DNA from: Nitrospiraceae bacterium
GTDB taxonomy: Bacteria > Nitrospirota > Thermodesulfovibrionia > UBA6902
Direction: 5' to 3'
DNA: 8,739 nucleotides
Assembly: GCA_020354155.1 (NCBI GenBank)
Contig: CP070644.1
Span: forward strand, 519,474-528,212
Part shown: piece after piece, positions 6,367 to 8,739 of the stretch
Numbering within the stretch: position 1 is the first letter of the stretch
Layout of the letters: each line of letters begins with the position of its first letter
Translations under genes and position numbers: made by a program
Notes under the pieces: model-generated
What the model was told of the DNA's origin: nothing
Database searches by the model: none
What the model saw: the letters and a program-made list of their open reading frames with translations, nothing else

Positions 6367-7671
6367 CTAATGCCCCAGCAGAATCGAGCCCCCGCTGTAG
6401 AAGGTTCCTGCAATTGCCGCTGTCATGAGACAGGCCAGAGTTGCTGCAAGCAGTGCCCGGGGGCCAACAGCCGAAAGATCAGCCGTCCTTTCAGGCCCGA
6501 GAGCTGCTATCCCCCCGACAAAAATTGCCAGTGAGGCAATGTGGGCAAAACCACAAAGGGCATAGGTTGCAAGGAAGGCAGAGCGTGGACTTTTTAATAC
6601 TCCTGAATCTATCAAGGATGCAAGGTCCATATATGATTTCGTTTCAGTGACAATTGCCCGCTCGCCAATAACCTTTGCAATTTCAAAGGCATCGACAGGA
6701 GGTACGCCGATCACGAGCGTAAAGGGGTAAAAGACATACCCCAGCAGTCCCTTCAGGGACCAGTCAATATTCAATCCGATGACCCCGTTTACTTTCGCCC
6801 CGGCACCTGTAAAGATAAAGTCCGCGAGCGCTACCAGTCCCAGGAAGGCAACAAGAAGGGCAACCACGCCGACTGCCAGTTTGAGGCCGGCATTAGCGCC
6901 ATTGATAATTGCCTCGATTACTGAGGACTCTTTTTCATACCAGGGATTGACGTCAACTCCCAGTGTTTCCGGTTGTCCGCTTTCAGGCACGATGAGTTTG
7001 GACATAATAATTGCAGCTGGTGCAGAGAGGAATGATGCTGAAACCAGATGGCCTGCTATTGTCGGAAACTGATTCTGCAGTATCAGGATATAGATAGCAA
7101 GCACCGTTGAAGCAATCGTTGCCATACCTGCCGTGAGGATTGTGCAGAGTTCAGAGCGGGTCATTTTCTTCAGGTACGGACGGATTGTCGTGGCCGATTC
7201 AATACCGACAAAGATATTGCTTGATGTGCATAATGACTCAGCTCCGCTAATTTTCATGAGCCGTGTGAATATCTTTGCAAAGATCCTGACAAGCCAGGAC
7301 ATAATGCCAACATAATAGAGGACGGCCATCAGGCTTGCGAAAAATATTATCTGAGGCAGTACCTGAACAGCAAAAATAAACCCCAGGGATTCCTCTCCCC
7401 ATTCGTTCGTTGTACCCGGTGGAAGGGCCAGTCTTCCAAAGAGAAATTTTGTTCCTGAGCTGGCAACATCGATGACCTTGACAAGGACGTCATTGATAAA
7501 CATGAAGACATCAGCACCGGCAGGGACGATAAAAATAAAGAGGGCAAAGAGCATCTGCAGGACGGAGCCCCAGAGAATGACCCGCCAGTTGATCACTTTT
7601 CTGTTCTCAGAGAGCAGCCATGCAAAGGCCATGAGAATGAATATGCCGGCAAAACTCACAAGGTTATACAC
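6367..7671 (-). CDS. concentrative nucleoside transporter (CNT/NupC) family permease
   Basis: Inner-membrane permease of the cation-coupled CNT family, which imports nucleosides. The product is 434 aa, a normal family length, with strongly hydrophobic segments at about 3-20, 29-50, 96-124, 177-198, 205-225, 260-288, 306-325, 365-390 and 405-430. Family landmarks include GAESLCTSSNIFVGIESATTIRPYL (143-167), the first re-entrant hairpin region, an INGANAGLKLAVGVVALL helix (256-273), GERAIVTETKSY (336-347) and TYALCGFAHIASLAIFVGG (369-387). The base-recognition sequence usually written GQTEAP is GIESAT here, and FAN is FAH, so specificity may differ from classical NupC. The GTG start at 7671 is chosen because AGGGGAGGA lies immediately upstream and the N-terminus becomes a proper membrane helix; the frame stays open to 7722 but adds an unlikely cysteine-rich piece. 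The reductase gene follows after 9 bp. Confidence 0.88.
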   Translation of the reverse strand: MYNLVSFAGIFILMAFAWLLSENRKVINWRVILWGSVLQMLFALFIFIVPAGADVFMFINDVLVKVIDVASSGTKFLFGRLALPPGTTNEWGEESLGFIFAVQVLPQIIFFASLMAVLYYVGIMSWLVRIFAKIFTRLMKISGAESLCTSSNIFVGIESATTIRPYLKKMTRSELCTILTAGMATIASTVLAIYILILQNQFPTIAGHLVSASFLSAPAAIIMSKLIVPESGQPETLGVDVNPWYEKESSVIEAIINGANAGLKLAVGVVALLVAFLGLVALADFIFTGAGAKVNGVIGLNIDWSLKGLLGYVFYPFTLVIGVPPVDAFEIAKVIGERAIVTETKSYMDLASLIDSGVLKSPRSAFLATYALCGFAHIASLAIFVGGIAALGPERTADLSAVGPRALLAATLACLMTAAIAGTFYSGGSILLGH

Positions 7672-7674
7672 AGG

Positions 7675-7683
7675 TCCTCCCCT
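7675..7683 (-). promoter_or_regulatory. ribosome binding site that sets the transporter start at GTG 7671
   Basis: On the minus strand AGGGGAGGA stands three bases before GTG, with its GGGAG core at the usual distance. No comparable site precedes the longer ATG at 7722, so the shorter GTG-initiated protein is preferred. Confidence 0.65.
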
Positions 7684-7861
7684 GCTGCAGAAAATTGATG
7701 CACAGCATGGATAACAAGACATCAGATTGTCTGAGAAAGTTATTCATGAAACATTGTATGGACGATGAATGCATAGCTATTATCTGTACTGAATGTGCCG
7801 GCATTCTGTTTTCTCGGCAATCACTCATCTTTGATAAACTCCTGGTCATCAGAGCTGAGCA

Positions 7862-7891
7862 ATAATATCTTAAATACCCTTTAATCTTCAA
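7862..7891 (-). promoter_or_regulatory. predicted sigma70-type promoter of the transporter-reductase unit
   Basis: On the minus strand TTGAAG (7891-7886, 4 of 6) is followed after 18 bp by TATTAT (7867-7862, 5 of 6). The start point would be near 7855, giving a leader of about 185 nt before the transporter GTG. A leader this long leaves room for an upstream reading frame or RNA control. Confidence 0.45.
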
Positions 7892-7931
7892 GAAATATAA
7901 GAAAAAGTTTGCTAAACTGATATATTCGGAC

Positions 7932-8064
7932 CGGGCATGGCAAAAAACCGTCTTTAACCCGATAAGGTGCTTGAAAGGTTACGAATTCATAATATCGTGT
8001 CTTGACATCAGGTACTGGCAGTCACAACAGTGGTAGAGAAGAATACGCTTTCTTACCATGCCCG
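7932..8064 (+). promoter_or_regulatory. long-range inverted repeat in front of the GAF-phosphatase gene, possible structured leader RNA
   Basis: Arms 7932-7948 and 8048-8064 are complementary at 14 of 17 positions, including a perfect 9-bp block CGGGCATGG/CCATGCCCG. They enclose about 99 nt, which contains short potential helices: AACC/GGTT near 7956 and 7977, ACGA/TCGT near 7981, and ACTG/CAGT near 8013. The right arm ends 12 bases before the AAGGAG ribosome site at 8077-8082. In RNA this would be a closed multi-branch structure next to the translation start; in DNA it could be a pair of distant protein sites. I do not recognise a known riboswitch core in it. Confidence 0.4.
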
Positions 8065-8090
8065 ATCTCTATGAATAAGGAGCAGGATGA

Positions 8091-8739
8091 ATGGCAGAGG
8101 ACCGTACAGTCTCAGTTTCCAGAGATTACCTGAGTACTATTGAGAAAAAGGTAAAAGACCTCAACTCACTCATTGAGGTCTCGTCCATTATATCTTCCAC
8201 TCTCGATTTTAGTGATTTGATAACCCTTGTGATGGAAAAGTCCAAGAGCGTTATCCAGGCAGAGGCCTGCTCCATACTGCTTTACAACAGGGAGATCAAC
8301 AAGCTGGAATTTGCCGTTGCCCTCTGCGAAAAACACCCTGATTCGGAAATGCTGAAGGGAATAACCCTTGACATGGGTCAGGGTATTGCCGGATGGGTCG
8401 CCGAGCACAGAAAGCCGCTCATCATTGAAAATGCTCAGGATGACAGCAGGTTTTACCGCGAAGCCGATAAACTCACGGGATTTGAAACCAGAAGTATTGT
8501 GGCAGCACCTCTCCTTGGGAGGAGCGGTCTTGTGGGAGTGGCCGAACTTCTTAATCCAAAAAATAAAGACAGTTTTGACGGTTATGATGCAGAAATATTT
8601 CAGGCCCTGTGCAGACAGGTAGCAGTTGCAATTGAGAATGCACTCTTTCACAGGGCGGCTGTCGAGCAGGAACGTTTAAACAGGGAACTGGAGGTTGCGG
8701 CTATTGTGCAGAAGAGCTTTCTTCCTGAATCCCCTGTCC
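8091..8739 (+). CDS. GAF-domain protein, likely RsbU/SpoIIE-type PP2C phosphatase (3' end outside window)
   Basis: The 216 visible residues begin with a short helical stretch (about 12-40, RDYLSTIEKKVKDLNSLIEV), followed by a GAF sensor domain at about 40-185. GAF landmarks are EACSILLYN (58-66), GQGIAGWVAEHRKPLIIENA (97-115, with the G-IAGWV turn), RFYREADKLTGFETRSIVAAPL (120-141) and LVGVAELLNPK (147-157). The helix VAVAIENALFH leads into EQERLNRELEVAAIVQKSFLPESPV (192-216). This linker with xxELxxAxxIQxxxLP is the standard entry to SpoIIE/RsbU PP2C domains, which dephosphorylate anti-anti-sigma proteins in partner-switching stress pathways. The phosphatase domain itself is not visible, so this is inferred; an adenylate or diguanylate cyclase output is less likely. 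The ATG at 8091 has AAGGAG (8077-8082) eight bases upstream. No membrane segment is seen in the visible part. The ligand sensed by the GAF domain is unknown. Confidence 0.85.
   Translation, partial: MAEDRTVSVSRDYLSTIEKKVKDLNSLIEVSSIISSTLDFSDLITLVMEKSKSVIQAEACSILLYNREINKLEFAVALCEKHPDSEMLKGITLDMGQGIAGWVAEHRKPLIIENAQDDSRFYREADKLTGFETRSIVAAPLLGRSGLVGVAELLNPKNKDSFDGYDAEIFQALCRQVAVAIENALFHRAAVEQERLNRELEVAAIVQKSFLPESPV

Larger units (their letters stand above)
7672..8090. other. 419-bp intergenic region between the divergent transporter and GAF-phosphatase genes
   Basis: No recognisable gene is seen. The half next to the transporter (7672-7865) is open in two directions. One is a minus-strand frame 7828-7664 (54 codons) starting after an AGGAG and overlapping the transporter GTG by 8 nt. 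The other is a plus-strand frame 7707-7865 (52 codons, four cysteines) without a ribosome site. Neither resembles a known protein. The middle (7862-7891) holds a good minus-strand promoter. The half next to the GAF gene holds a long inverted repeat (7932-8064) and a perfect TTGACA at 8002-8007 that lacks a convincing -10 at normal spacing. The plus-strand promoter of the GAF gene could not be assigned. Confidence 0.6.

Noticed and set aside
7958..7965. CCCGATAA resembling a sigma28 (FliA) -10 box before the GAF gene
   Set aside because: It matches 7 of 8 bases, but no TAAA lies at the required 14-16 bp upstream; the nearest, CAAA, is at 13.
8002..8007. Perfect TTGACA as a -35 for the GAF gene
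   Set aside because: No acceptable -10 hexamer at 16-18 bp downstream.
8166..8651. 161-codon minus-strand reading frame under the GAF gene
   Set aside because: It lies wholly antisense to the clear GAF domain, with no ribosome site and no family-like sequence, so it is a shadow frame.

Overview
The window is 8.7 kb of ordinary-looking bacterial chromosome. It has moderate GC, tightly packed genes in short divergent and convergent units, and clear Shine-Dalgarno sites at most starts. Nothing fixes the phylum. The mix of genes and the dispersed TGTCAT...ATGACA repeat would suit a Nitrospirota or Desulfobacterota-type anaerobe, but that is a weak inference. I see no phage, transposase, CRISPR array or defence module.

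Region 1 (1-2413, minus strand) is an operon argD - argF - gpmI. It encodes acetylornithine aminotransferase, ornithine carbamoyltransferase and the first 91 codons of cofactor-independent phosphoglycerate mutase. The argF stop and gpmI start share one base. The two arg genes carry out consecutive arginine-pathway steps: N-acetylornithine formation and, after deacetylation, carbamoylation of ornithine to citrulline. Upstream lies a 155-bp divergent promoter region. The predicted -35 boxes of the argD promoter (minus) and of the promoter for a small cupin gene (plus) occupy almost the same bases, and a perfect 14-bp palindrome covers the argD -10.

Region 2 (2569-5181, plus strand) holds three independent genes: a single-domain cupin, a 67-residue heavy-metal-associated (CopZ-like) chaperone, and an unusually long nucleotide-sugar dehydrogenase (552 aa). 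Between the first two sits a 107-bp MITE-like repeat with inverted termini and an internal GC-rich hairpin. A short TACTGT/ACAGTA palindrome precedes the dehydrogenase.

Region 3 (5188-7671, minus strand) is a probable two-gene unit. A concentrative nucleoside transporter (CNT/NupC family) with altered substrate-site motifs is followed 9 bp later by a geranylgeranyl-reductase-family flavoprotein. That gene converges on the dehydrogenase with only 6 bp between stop codons.

Region 4 (7672-8739) is a 419-bp intergenic stretch, then the 5' part (216 codons) of a GAF-domain protein whose last visible residues match the entry to an RsbU/SpoIIE-type PP2C phosphatase domain. The intergenic stretch carries a likely minus-strand promoter for the transporter and a long-range 17-bp inverted repeat that ends just before the GAF gene's ribosome binding site. 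This is the best candidate here for an undescribed regulatory RNA or operator. Overall, no clearly new multi-gene system is visible. The items worth checking are the GAF gene leader, the divergent transporter site and the overlapping divergent promoters.
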